Part shown: positions 10,861-23,106 of the stretch, one piece after another
Numbering within the stretch: the stretch's first letter is position 1
Layout of the letters: every line of letters starts with the position of its first letter
NCBI RefSeq assembly: GCF_000003605.2
Contig: NW_003106599.1
Span: 234,121-279,039, forward strand
From: Saccoglossus kowalevskii
Taxonomy: Eukaryota; Hemichordata; Enteropneusta; Harrimaniidae
DNA: 44,919 nucleotides
Direction of reading: 5' to 3'
Position numbers and translations under genes: made by a program
Notes under the pieces: generated by a model
Seen by the model: only the letters and a program-made list of their open reading frames with translations
What the model was told of the DNA's origin: nothing
Databases searched by the model: none

Positions 10861-13800
10861 GCAACCGTCAAGGCCAGATACTACATAAAACACATTCTTT
10901 TAATCAACCTAGAAATTGTTATCGATCCAACGAGATAACAGAATCATCCTCTCAATAAATAACTGTGCATATGTTTAAATGTCACGTGTTACATCCATGG
11001 TTATTGCCGATGATCCATACTTTCGATTTCTAACAATTTTCTTCTAAATTAGATCAAAAATGATAATCCCTCGATAATCCAGCCTAGGATAAGCCCACTC
11101 CGTCATGCATGTGGGAAGATCGTATATCATAAACGGAAGAAAATGTCTACTTTGCGTATTTTGTTCTCAAACACAAGCATATTTTGAGTTGAAATTGAGA
11201 ACATTTCGTACATATGTGTGTATTTCATGTATTTTTGTCTTCATGGTGGCGCCCTGCCCTCAGATGTATTCAATATGGCGGCGCTCGCCGCGGTGAGTCA
11301 AGCCGGCAAATCACTATTTAGATATCTTGTATTTATGTTTATTTTTCATGTTCCCACTGACAAATTTTGGACGTATACATGTATTGTAGAATCAAATAAT
11401 AGAAAGTTTATACAAATCAAAAACTATGTGAATAAGTTTTGTTATAATTATTGCTTTAATACGTTGTTTAACGTGTTTTTTTTAAAGGTTTGTTTCTGCA
11501 GGATGGAGCGGCGTATGAGACGGAATCACAAAAAACAAATCCCACATTTTCGCTATGTTCTCTGGATTAACAAAATGCATTTATTTATACAATGATATTT
11601 AGATACTCATAAGTTTTCACATGTGGATTAGTCGATAACTGACCACTCATCACATTAGCTAGTAGTCAAATTATTTTCAGTTTGACAAAATACAGAAATT
11701 ATAGAACACCAGCACGAGATACATTCAAAGCTGCAATCGTTATCACCACCATCACACCGGGTCAGTTTGCAAAAAATAAACAAATCGAGTAGTGTTATGT
11801 GATCTGACTTTGTCGGGAATATTTTTTCAATATATTCTGAGCGACTCTTACTACACTATAAGAGAAACATAAGATTTGGTTTAACAATATAAAACGTACG
11901 TAAGTAGGAAATCTCTAAAATAAATGTCTTAAACTGAAAAACAGTAACTACCTAGATAAGTCTTCCTGCGCGCAAATCAACAAGTCGCTCGGAATCAAGT
12001 TCATAGAAACGTGTTTTTTTTTTTTTTTAAATACCGTTTTATACCACTGAAAAATTAATGAACGCTTATTTCGATATCGGTAGGTTATGCCATCTTCACG
12101 AGACACTTTCTAAGTTGAAACATATTGATTCGGTGAAGCTGAATCGCAATGGACAGTTTATGTGATTCGCGTAAAAGTAATCCGAGGGAACATCAGTGAC
12201 GGAACAAGCAACGCGGTCAGATGTCTAAATCGCGTGCAGCTGCCGTGTATCAGGCCAGCCATCGCATCCTGTTTTAACGTGTATACCTCATAGTCATTGA
12301 GATATAATTTAAACCGGTTGCGAATATATATATCATATTACTTATTTTAAAAACTATTTAGAAACGAAATTTATTTTAGGTATACATACAATAGTACAGT
12401 TCACACGCGCTGCTTTCTAACGAGTATTAGTTAAAAACGAATAGTGAAACAGTGCTGTTTTATTGAAAGAGTGTTTTTCGATTTTGTCAATTTTATATAA
12501 AAAAAAAAAAAGAATTGAAAATTTGCGTCTGTCTTTAAAGGTATCTTAGTAACGACGTTGACTGTTAACTAACATGGGACTCGGTTTTGGAAATATCGCG
12601 AATTGAAACAAAAACAATACTTCAGTTGGACCAGACGAATGTAAATGACCAGTAGATTGTCGTTGAAAAGCATTGTGAGTTGTTTCTTCCGTAAAATAAC
12701 GAAACTACAAATTTCAATTGGCTTAAAAACTAACAACTATATGTAGAACGTCTCACTTAGGTGTTGGCGTCGGTTAACTTCGCATTACATTAACACCCGG
12801 ACTGTTCTTTTGTGATAAAACCGAGAATATTTTACAGCAAGCAATATTATTTAGAATGAAAATTAACATTAACTGTATTTATTTTGTCCCTATTTTCGCT
12901 AGTTTTCACCCTAATTCCCTTAACTATGCGCTAAGATGTAAACGCCAGTATATAGTACACTGTGCTGCGTCGGAAAATTGAAATGTGGCCCTGGTTCTGA
13001 CACGAATAAGCCAGCTGACATTTATAGGAAAATTATTTTTAATTTGTTGATATTATTATTGATTTCGACCTCGTAAAATATCAGCTATGAGTTGAAGGGG
13101 ACCCCCAATATTATAGGAATGGCATACTATCTCACCAGAACATAAAATTTCAACAAGCAACACAGAATGTGTTTACTGTGCGTTATTGATAACGCGACCT
13201 GCTGGATTTACTATGGAGAACGTAACAATCGAATTTTTCAATTTTTCTGAAATGTTCTACATATTTTAAGTTTATTTTAGAGGAAAGTGAACTCATAATC
13301 TCTTATATCAGTATTTTTGGTTAAATATTTTATCAGAAGGCGTAAGAATCTTTGGTTGTTGTCTGTGTGGTCGTTCAATCAGACACAGCTAGACACCGGC
13401 AGGTCACAAAATGGCGCCGGGCGCCGTGAATCGCCGATAACCGTGCAAAGACAGTGATAATGTCGCAGCACGGATCGGGGGATATTGAATTAACTATAAT
13501 TAAATGTATTGCGCATTTTTTTGTTGAAAAAATGTGAAATTAAGATACAACATTTGGAGGCTTTTGATGTAGGGCGAGTGGCGGTAAAAGTCCAACTTTA
13601 CCGTCTGAATCGAGAATGCGTTCAACACCAGATAGCGATACCTGTGTTGAACGATGTTTTTTTCGCGCGACGTTTTTATTCACTTATTCTTGTTTCCATC
13701 TGTAGTGTAGTTCGTTGTCGGGGGCTCTTCAAGTCGTTGCGATATTGCTCGTGTGTTGATCATTAAATACATTTATTTTGACACCGGTTCTTAACAGGTG

Positions 13801-16800
13801 GCACCTCATGTTTAGTGATGTTTACTGTCGTCAAGTATTCGCACCTTTCAGGTAGTAGCTACGTTATACATTTATCTCCATGAACCTCAAAAGCTTTGAT
13901 CAGTACCTGCCACCAATTTCAAATTATGCCAGTGTTGTTCAAAATAAAAAAGCAACAAACTATTTTCAACTTTTGATCTTGTATTGGCGATATATTGAAA
14001 TTTAAAAATAAATAATATACATTAATTATATTAGAAACTTTTTATCGAAACCTGTACGCAATGTCAGCATCTATCTGTTTCTAAAATTAATATTTTTATA
14101 TTTCATATTATAATTTATGAATATGTTTTTATTAAAATTTCTGCGAGGCTAGTATGGCGGCGAAACACTGGCAGGGAACGTTGCGTTAGATGAGTGTAAG
14201 CGAGATGTTCATTCAGTAAACGGGCAGACGATTATCTGATTTGTAAGGAAACAAAAGAAAAATGGTTGAAAATCCAAGGCATTGAATAGAATTTACAAAT
14301 TTAAAAATAAAATTTACTTGTCTTTCCTATTTCTCAACCCGCGAAAAATCTACAGGTATGGGAGTATAAGATGCGCTATCAAAAATGATGTAAATGTGTT
14401 TCGATACACTACATGGAGTTAAAATGATTATAATATAGATATATAACGAATCCACGCAAGTAAACATACTTAAAATGCATGCCGCGTCGTGTATGTTATA
14501 CGGCAGTCCCCAATTGCCCTCTGTCCCACTGACCTGTAACTAGCCGACTCCAGAAAATACGTAGGGCGGGGGAATAATAGAACACGACGTGAATGTTCGA
14601 AAGTGAACACAGCACGATAAACACCGGTGACGATACGATGAAGCGAATTAGCCGGCGAGCCCCACGAATCGGAGGCAATGTGAACAACAGAGGAGTCACT
14701 CCCAAAACAAAACAGACATTAACACAATATAATAAATCAATAAAAATAGACCCGTATTTTACGCTGTGCTGGCGAAGTTTACACTTTATACTAGTTCAAT
14801 ATTTTAAAATATAAGCATCTTAACAGTAGTCTGACATATAAACCACTGTTGACTGGCGTGTAGATAATCTGTGAAGTAGTCGCATGTGTTTTCACCTCCC
14901 CCTGAACATATCTATTTGAAGTGTTTGGCAGTAAAAAGCTTAACTGGGTCACACTGATACTTTATCCAAGTTCACGATGGTCGCGCAAATCATGAATATT
15001 TAAATTTGTTCATTAGAAGCTCACGGGTATGGAGTGTCTTTTATGAGAAGATATGGTAAATAAAACCAAGCGTTCCAGCATTGGAATATATGAACTATAC
15101 ACGGTGGTTTTATATGTAAATAGTTATAAATGGAAGCAATTCTCAAAGAACGTCCAGACAACTTGTCTTAAAATTAGCATAAATTGAAATGCAATTTAAA
15201 TATAAACTAAATTATGGTAAAATATGTATCTATCCATCAAGTCAGCTACTAGTTAAGAGTTTGTTTTGTTTTTGCTGTTTTTTTTGTTGTTTTTGTTGTT
15301 GTTTTTATTCGTTTTTCAAATTTGACTTTTAGAGGAAATACCCCCCCCCCCCCCTAAATATGGATGAGACCTGGCTACTTAAGACAAGTGGTTGGTAACG
15401 CAAATCCACATTTGGGCCGGAAAGTTTTTTTTAATCAGGCTACCGATACAGGGAGACCAAATGTATGAATTAATCGTCTGTAAATTAATGATCGTTACAT
15501 GCGAAATTATTAATATGCCGCGGTTTCGTCTTTCGTGGACTTTCTGCCCTTCTAAGTCGATATTGACCACATAGAAGTAAACTTCACACGACATAGTTTG
15601 ATAAAAAAAAGAAAAAAAAGAAATATGTTTCTGTTGTTTTTATACGAATCGTGAAAGGAAATGACGGACAGGTCGATTGATTGAAGAGTCCGTTGTTAGG
15701 TCGCTTAAAATTACGCACTCCTATTAGTTGAGTGGTGTGAACTTGACGCGAGATTTGGAGGATTCTAACCGCGCCCGCAGTCATAACCTTTCACGTCACT
15801 CTGTCCATGTTAACTATAATGTCATGTTGTGGATAATAATATATAAACCCTACCTAGCTGACTGTGAGGTAACTCCAGCTGGAGGCAGCAGAGACCGTGG
15901 GTTTTGGGGCTATAGTAATCCGAATGAAGGGTATAGTAACCCAACGAAGAAGAAGACTTCCACCGAATGGGCTCTAATTAGGAAGACAGGGAGGCTGGAA
16001 TGGGAAAACGCGACAAACAAACGGTACGTATATCTCGATTAGAAGAGAATTTTATGAGTTTCACAAGGCCAATCTATTCAGAAAAGCAGTAATAAAATTT
16101 ATGGATTTTTGGTAAAACTCTGTTGAATGATTTGTACTTTTACACAGAAACCACGGCTTGTGATTGGCCGCGTTACGTCACGTGATCGCAATAAATGTAC
16201 ACTTTTTGCCTCTATGGGACACTAAATCAGACAATTTATGAGATAATAAAACTCGTCTGGACTTTCTCGGGACAGAAAAATTTGACTGAAAAATTCCGCG
16301 TGTTTTCGCCGTAGTCGTTGCGTGTATTCCGGCGGCAAATCACCTGATTTAGGGGGTCGGGAGCGCGCGCCAACCTACCAAGACGACGAGGCTTCTGTGT
16401 AAAACATGGCGGACGGAAACAGTCGCGGAGTACGTTTGGAAATTTCCACGAGAAAACACCTCGCATCGTGACCCGTACCGAATGCTGCGAATAGCTACAA
16501 TGGTGAGACAGTTTTCTCTTATTTTTTCTCCCGCAATTTTTTTTTTTTTTTTTTTCACCCGACTGATTATCAGCGTGTGTGTTTACTATATCTACACGGA
16601 GACGTAAACAATGGGGCAGGTTATCGTGGATCTAGGGACGAAAACATCTTTTTTTTCTCATCCGACAGTATTTATAATTTAGGTCACTAGATGCTTCATG
16701 GTAGCACATTCCGGGTCGATTTATCGGTCTCCAACCATCCGTTCTGTTAGATCAATATTCTAAAGCTTCGTGTTTTTTTTTCCTACTGAATGGTACGTGT

Positions 16801-18179
16801 ACCCTAACCTACCTTATCAATATCTAAATGATAGCTTTTGTTACATAGAACTGCCTCTCGAATTGTTGCAACTTTCACAAATGAGCAGTCGGTACGTTGT
16901 ACTTTTCCGCCCTGTCTTTGATGCCTGTATGACTAACACCGATTTAATCTTCGCTACAGCAGATATAGCGCCAAATTCCACATTTTTACCGATTTGTTGT
17001 TGTTGTTTTCTATCCTGAATTAAACATTTGCATGTAAATTGACAATCCTATTAAGGCTTTATCTCGTTTGAAGTTGGATTCCACTTTTATGGAATACAGG
17101 CCCCGAAATTGTAGAAATGTTGGACTAATTTTTTTCGAACTGTATTTTCCCACGCGATTTTGCTTAAGATGATTAATATCGAACTGAATATTTATTTCGC
17201 ACGAAAATTGACTACAAATAAACATATAATTCCATTGCATGAATTGAGAGCGCATAGCGTCTGTAAAGTTAACCTTGAATGCGTGGACGTTGTCACGTTT
17301 TCATCATAAACACATCCTGGTGAACCGTGACCTTACTCTATATTCAAACTTGACACAACACTACCGAATGTTCATCTCATACCAATGTCTGTTCAAGTCA
17401 TTCGCTGAAATTAGAGCGATATGGCCAACTGCCCTGGCGGTGTCAAATGTCCTCCCTACGGGCAGTTTAACTACAATCTTGTATTGATTGGCCGTCATTA
17501 GACTTGTTGTTTTTCACGGCCTTCAAATTTGTACTTGTGAATGACCGAGTCTGTTATCGGCCTGTAAACAAAGACAACATAATGGTATGTTTTACACCCT
17601 GGACAAAACAGACGGCTTCGATAGGGTCGGGCGATAGGGGCCCATTTACGTTATATAACATTACTTGAATAATCCAATCGCACTGAAAGGGGGAGGTGCT
17701 ACTTACTCGAATTAGCAGTCAACTGACTGAACGTGGGAAAATGACACTGAGCGATACGATAGGGGCATTCGTTAGTCTAGCCGCTAGTGGTCTCGGTGGC
17801 TTGTGTAATCGGAAGTCCAAATTCACAAGCGCGTCACGTAATAAAAACGTAATTTTTTTAACGTGAAATTATGTATTGAAGGAAAATAACGCTGATTATT
17901 ATAAAAACATATTGAAATTTGTTTGTAGAAGCGGGAGAGTTCGTAATTTTCCAAAAAATTATTGTAACTTCGAGAAAAAATGTAATATTACAAATCGCAG
18001 TGTTATTACATTATGTAAATTTACATCGTCTCCAAGTCCCTGTTCTACATCGGCCATCAAGGGGGGGGGGTACACTCAATGCTGTATAAAGGTCGGATCT
18101 ATTTTTAGATAAGAATCTGTCGCCCCAGTCTAGACCTATCTTTAAGCGTAAATGGTGCATTTCCATATTCATAAAAGCG

Positions 18180-18214
18180 TGTGTGTGTGTGTTTTTTTTT
18201 TTTTTTTTTTTTTT
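18180..18214. repeat. GT microsatellite plus poly-T tract
   Basis: About six GT repeats run into about 23 consecutive T, followed by GCAG. The pyrimidine tract plus CAG looks like a splice acceptor, but no open frame or partner donor supports it, so I treat it as simple sequence. Confidence 0.75.
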
Positions 18215-20475
18215 GCAGAGCTGAATCTAAAAAAAAGACGATATCGTGTCTGTGTTGCATTACGGTGTGTTTCTGTTTCCATTATATGTACGTGTTCATT
18301 TGATGTAACAGCGGAGAACGGTTAGAGCACTCAGCTGCCCCATTGATTGTAACGCATATACTGTTTGCACCTAACGCGTAGGCATTTCGGATTGCTATCA
18401 ACAGACTAATGTGTAACAGGGCTAGCGATTGAATTATTTGTTGTATTTACATGCACAAACCTGCATCCCTATGACTGGACTTTTGTGATTACGATTATGC
18501 ACATTAACATTGAAAAGGTATGTAGTCGGCGATCACCATTAGACTGGACCACTCCGCTGACGTGTACTAAATATTTACGTATATTTGGATTGTCGCTGTA
18601 GAAGAGTTTAACGAATTTACGAAAAATCATCATTTTTTGTTACATTTCATTGTTTTCATTTATTGGGAAACATCCTAGGAATATTCCCGAATAGGCAGGT
18701 ATTGACACTTCGATGGAGAAAATGAACAAAAAGCGCGTCGCCTGCATCAACGGAATCCGTACAGTGAGTGAGTGAGTGGACCCATAGCAAGCGGCTGCAT
18801 TCACCGATGTGCATGTTGAGGGATACTGATTCTGATAAACATCAACGAAACTATTTACAAGAATTAAGACGAATTTACGAATATATTAACGCAACATCTG
18901 TGTAATTAAATGATATGATCACGTGTGTGGTGAAATTATGCTAATTATTACATAGTAATTTGCATCGATTCAAATATTGTTTTCAGTGTAAACACACAAC
19001 TTTGAGGAATACACCATGACGCGCATTTGGGCGAATAATATGATGTATATTTCACTATCTTGTACACTACAGAACTGTATAAATGTGATTATCATACGAT
19101 TGTCGATATTTAAAGTATCCAGATTTTACAACTGTGGCACAACGCGACATGTCAATGCCGAATCATCATGGTCAGTGTTACTGCTTCCACGATTCGGACG
19201 TCCACTGACTGATTTCAAATACCGAATAAACCAAATAATGGGTTTGTCATTAAAAAAATATTTGAACGAAATACAATGTACGGACGATGATGCACATTCA
19301 CGCGTGTATATTATATGGTAAAGGAAATATAACCTGTCGTTTTTATTTTTATATTTTTTTTTGCCATGCAACATTAAGTCAACATGGTATTTAAAATACC
19401 GAATGAACAAACACAAGACCATGCTAAGCATTAGCAAACATCACATTGATAGAATAGTCGTACAAATTTATTTTTGCTATTTGCAAAAAAATATGTTTTA
19501 TTACATGGCATATCACTATGTATTTACTAAGTCCAAGTTGGTATCACACAAAGGCAATTTTGTTCAGAATCAGTACTATTTTGGATTAAAAAGTAGATTA
19601 AAAAAGTAAAAAAAAATGCAGTTGATGTCCCTTTACACTATATAGATGATATACGGCCAATCTCACAGATTAAAATAATAATTGGAATAAAACTAATAAA
19701 AACGTAGACACTGGTGTCCGATGGACCAGTCCCAAGGGATAAATATTCCCAATTTTAAAGCGACACTTCCGAATTCAGGTCACGGTTAATACATACTATT
19801 AATTCTATTTATGTTATTTCTTGCTATTCTGAAACTTAAAAGCTAGTTGAACAAAATAACGTAAATACAAAGTCGGGGCTTACACTGAAACATCAATAAC
19901 TTTGTTTGAAAATATTAGAAGTTAAACAAAGACACAATTTCGAAGGAAGCTCGTTCTACAAAATTGAAGTGACGATAGAATATATTACTTAAATACTTGA
20001 ATTACAAGTAACTTTACAGTAAACTGATTAAGTATTAAGTAGTTGTTTAATATTCTATTTTGAAATTACGTACATGATAGACAACTCGATGTTTTCTATA
20101 CAAGGGACTGTGAGTTGTAAAAGACAACGAGTCGGAATTGAAATTAAAGTACACTGAGTTAAAGATTTGAAAACGATTACCATGATATGCTGTGCGGGGT
20201 AACGTTTCAAACTAATTTTTGTCTAGATACCTTAGAATTTCTTGATCCGTGTAATATTGAGGCCAAAATTACGTCTGTGATTCCAAATAAACTCACACAC
20301 ATCATAGGGTATAATGTTAGAATGTTAATATTACACATATGCAAACAGCACCAAGTCAGAGTGTGATTGGGGGGGGGCTGGATTAATTGCTAATCGTAAC
20401 TATTTTCGACCCCTTTTCCATTTGTATATTTTTGTTTATATATATTTTGTGTGTTGTAAAGACTAACTTTTTTTT

Positions 20476-20523
20476 TTTGGAATAAACATCTATATATTTT
20501 GTTTGTTTGGAATAAACATCTAT
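20476..20523 (+). repeat. Duplicated 18-bp unit carrying AATAAA
   Basis: TTTGGAATAAACATCTAT occurs at 20476-20493 and again at 20506-20523, a 30-bp offset. Each copy carries AATAAA, with TTTTGTTTGTTTGG between them and several TGTA motifs upstream. This combination resembles a + strand cleavage and polyadenylation region, although no transcript ending here is known. Confidence 0.4.
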
Positions 20524-21790
20524 GTATCTTTCTTGGGAGTGGTCAACAATTCAGTCCATGTTTATTTTCATTTGACTGTCATATATGCCACATTATAGGA
20601 GTTATCGCCGCGTGTTCAGCTCGGATGATATTGTTCCTAATCCTTATCTATTTAAGCAAGGGGGCTCTACTATTTCTCTACAGATGAGGCATTATCGGAC
20701 TCCAAATCCAACAAACAACTTATATATCACTAATATAAACTAAACATGACCTGTTTGCGCTGTATCCAAGAAAATGTTTATCATAGAAGAGAATTACCTC
20801 GTCATCGCCTAAACTGTATATAGTGAAAACAACGAAGTGATCAATGAGAATTTCATTTGGTAGCAATCTGATTGAAAAAGAATGTAACCTCAACTACGCA
20901 TTTTTTTTTTAAAACTGATAGACACATTTATTTCAAAATTGTATCTCACTCCAACATGTGCTAATTTATTTCGTTTAATCAAAATAACAAATTTTCGTAC
21001 ACGCGAAAATATAGACAAATTATTTTCTACTTAATGAAGTGAGGAATGGCAGCAATTCCTGGAAAGTATATAATTTATTGCACTCCGTACGTCCATGTTG
21101 TATTTGTATATTCATTTATAGCGGTGTAAATGAATAGCCCATGGCCTTTATATATATATATTTATATATACTGAACATTACTACATTATATATTTAGTCT
21201 ACTAGTACTCACAACGGAGAGTAGTAAATGAAAAAAATAAAATAATTAAAAAAAACTTAGCTCCTATCAGTTCAATTGTACTGACATTCAATATCCATGT
21301 ACAATCAGTTATTTCATTTATTGACACTACACTGGCTTCGAAAAAAAATACTACAGAATTAAAAACGGTTTTCATAATTTAAAATAAATTGAAAGGAGTA
21401 AGCTTTCTGACGTGTTTCTATAACGCAAAACTCTTTTTACATTTGTTCGTTATTTTTTTTTTCAAATTTCCTTCTTATATTTAAGAATTTCTACATTTTA
21501 ATGGTGTCGTGATTTTTACTTTTATTCCTAACATATAATTTACATATTGGCTAGTTACGGGATGTAATGGTAACGTCCCGGCTCAATTGAGATTAAGTTT
21601 GTGGTAGTTGTTTGACGATATTGCGTTACGAAGTCCATATAGTATGAACTTACTGTCATTGAGAATTCAATGCCGGCATTCACTGATTTATTTGATTAAT
21701 TTATACTCGTATCAACATCGGAGTTGAGTCGGTGCACCAGGTGAATAGTATCACTCAGCGCCAACGTGAAACACTGTGGCATCTTCGCAG

Positions 21791-21988
21791 ATGTTACCCT
21801 CCCTTCGTTCTTCGTATTCTAACTTCTCCTGCATAGGGGGCGATTCTGGCCACCACTATTTGGTAGCGGACAATGGTCAGTTCATCAATGTTGACGTCCC
21901 TATTTACCAATCTGGCCATCAACTTGAATTTGGAATGGAAGGAAGTTGTGTAAATTGCCAAGATTATAAACATAACACATTCCAGTAA
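21791..21988 (+). CDS. Unrecognised 65-residue ORF, possible exon
   Basis: From ATG 21791 to TAA 21986-21988 the frame gives 65 residues of balanced, protein-like composition (for example DSGHHYLVADNGQF and a CVNC pair near the end). The codons look less A+T-biased than the flanks. TCTTCGCAG directly before the ATG could be a splice acceptor, so this might be a terminal exon. I recognise no domain. It does not match the N-terminus expected of Hox4. It could equally be chance. Confidence 0.2.
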   Translation: MLPSLRSSYSNFSCIGGDSGHHYLVADNGQFINVDVPIYQSGHQLEFGMEGSCVNCQDYKHNTFQ

Positions 21989-22371
21989 ATTCAGGCATCA
22001 TCATCATCATAAAAGAAAAGAAAAAAAACTACTCGAGTTGAAACGGACTCGCCTTTATGCAGAACAGCCAGAAGAAATAGTGACTACCACTTGGTGCCAG
22101 TGTATGAGCAAATCGTGCCTCGTGATTTCGATTTAATATTCCCGACCCGGTAGTTTTATATTGTACTGACCACGTCTTTTTTCTCGAGTAAGGTCGTAAC
22201 GCCGCTGTCAAAAATTGCGTAAGAAGCGAAAGCCCATCAATCAAGATGACGGATCGCCTGACCTAGCACCACTAAGCTAAGTAAAATTCGTTTGACATGG
22301 GAAGTACTCACTTATTAAAAGTCTGTGGCAGACGACAACAAAGAATGATGACGCGTGATTGAATATGTGTC

Positions 22372-22385
22372 TGACCTCTTGACCC
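22372..22385 (-). promoter_or_regulatory. Perfect DR2 nuclear-receptor element (candidate RARE)
   Basis: The + strand reads TGACCT-CT-TGACCC, so the minus strand is GGGTCA-AG-AGGTCA. Both half-sites match RGGTCA exactly with a 2-bp spacer, the DR2 arrangement recognised by RAR/RXR heterodimers. DR2 and DR5 elements control several vertebrate Hox genes. The site lies about 6 kb upstream of mir-10. It is a motif match without binding data. Confidence 0.45.
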
Positions 22386-22545
22386 CATTCAGCCTCGCGC
22401 CTATTTGTCATTACAGTATCAGTACGATCGTTCTCTTGCTTGGCATCTGAAACAATTATGCCAATTTTCGTCGTATAATATTTTCATATACATGCTATTC
22501 GTGTGAGAGAGGAATTTGGGACGGAATAGATACCGCGGGGAAAGC

Positions 22546-22558
22546 CGCCATCTGCTGT
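22546..22558 (-). promoter_or_regulatory. CTCF-like site
   Basis: The minus strand reads ACAGCAGATGGCG, which fits the bilaterian CTCF core CCASYAGRKGGCR with one mismatch at the first base. It overlaps a CCGCCAT (YY1/PHO-type) motif and lies 160 bp from the DR2 element. CTCF sites partition Hox clusters in several animals. A YY1-only reading is equally possible. Confidence 0.3.
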
Positions 22559-22977
22559 AAACATTTCGCCGGAGACTGGCACATGTCAGAAAAGCTAAGG
22601 AGTGCGGACAATGCATGAAGGGTCTTGATTGAATTCCTGCCGTGACATCTCGCCCCCATCGTATCACAAGTTGTCAGTTGTTGCTTAGTTGTCATTACTT
22701 GTTACACTGTGCCAACCTACTGAAAGTGGACACGCGTCTTGCACCAGTGTATTCTCCATCTATCATCCATCATCATCATGTCACCGCCTCGTTCAACAAC
22801 CATTAATAATCCCCCCAACATTCTCACGTTGACAGCGGAAATTATTCGCAGGTTATATTGCTCAGGACGATCAGCGCTTTCTGATATGTGAGCTCACCCA
22901 AGGCCTGGAATTTCCGATGTCCCTGAAGTGACGACACGTCCACAATGTCTCATTCGTTTTATAAAACCTATACTTAA

Positions 22978-23102
22978 AGGGCGGCAGTTGTCGTGCCGCG
23001 TCCTGTTCGATATGGGACTCATAGCGACGCATACAACGAGTGTAAAATACATTGTTTATTTACATGAAATTCGAACACGCGCTGCGCGACTAACACCGCG
23101 CT
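22978..23102 (+). mobile_element. 125-bp TTAA-flanked MITE, copy 1
   Basis: The copy begins AGGGCGGCAG and ends CACCGCGCT, and is flanked on both sides by TTAA (22974-22977 and 23103-23106), consistent with a TTAA target-site duplication. The two ends are inverted repeats that remain alignable for roughly 38 bp, including a shared TGTTCGA block. It is too short to encode a transposase, so it is a non-autonomous miniature element. TTAA duplication is typical of piggyBac-like mobilisation, but the ends do not show a recognisable piggyBac CCC terminus, so the superfamily is open. The centre reads as an open frame, which I attribute to chance. Confidence 0.8.
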
Positions 23103-23106
23103 TTAA

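Larger units (their letters stand above)
10861..21769. other. Hox5-mir-10 intergenic DNA, repeat-poor
   Basis: About 11 kb without a supportable gene. The DNA is A+T-rich with short homopolymers and no recognisable transposon. Motifs present include ATGGCGG at 11275, 14154 and 16406, CACGTG at 10983, 16179 and 18920, and a DR1-type nuclear-receptor pair (TGAACC-G-TGACCT) at 17321-17333. In a Hox cluster such DNA commonly holds enhancers, but none can be proven here. Confidence 0.55.
21989..22977. other. Intergenic segment with regulatory-type motifs
   Basis: I see no gene. The segment holds a perfect DR2 element (22372-22385), a CTCF-like motif overlapping CCGCCAT (22545-22558), and ends at the first TTAA-flanked miniature transposon. 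Opposite-strand open frames near 22029-22695 have no recognisable product. Confidence 0.5.

Noticed and set aside
18180-18218. Poly-T plus CAG as a splice acceptor
   Set aside because: No open frame or conserved exon follows, and the tract is a microsatellite-type run.
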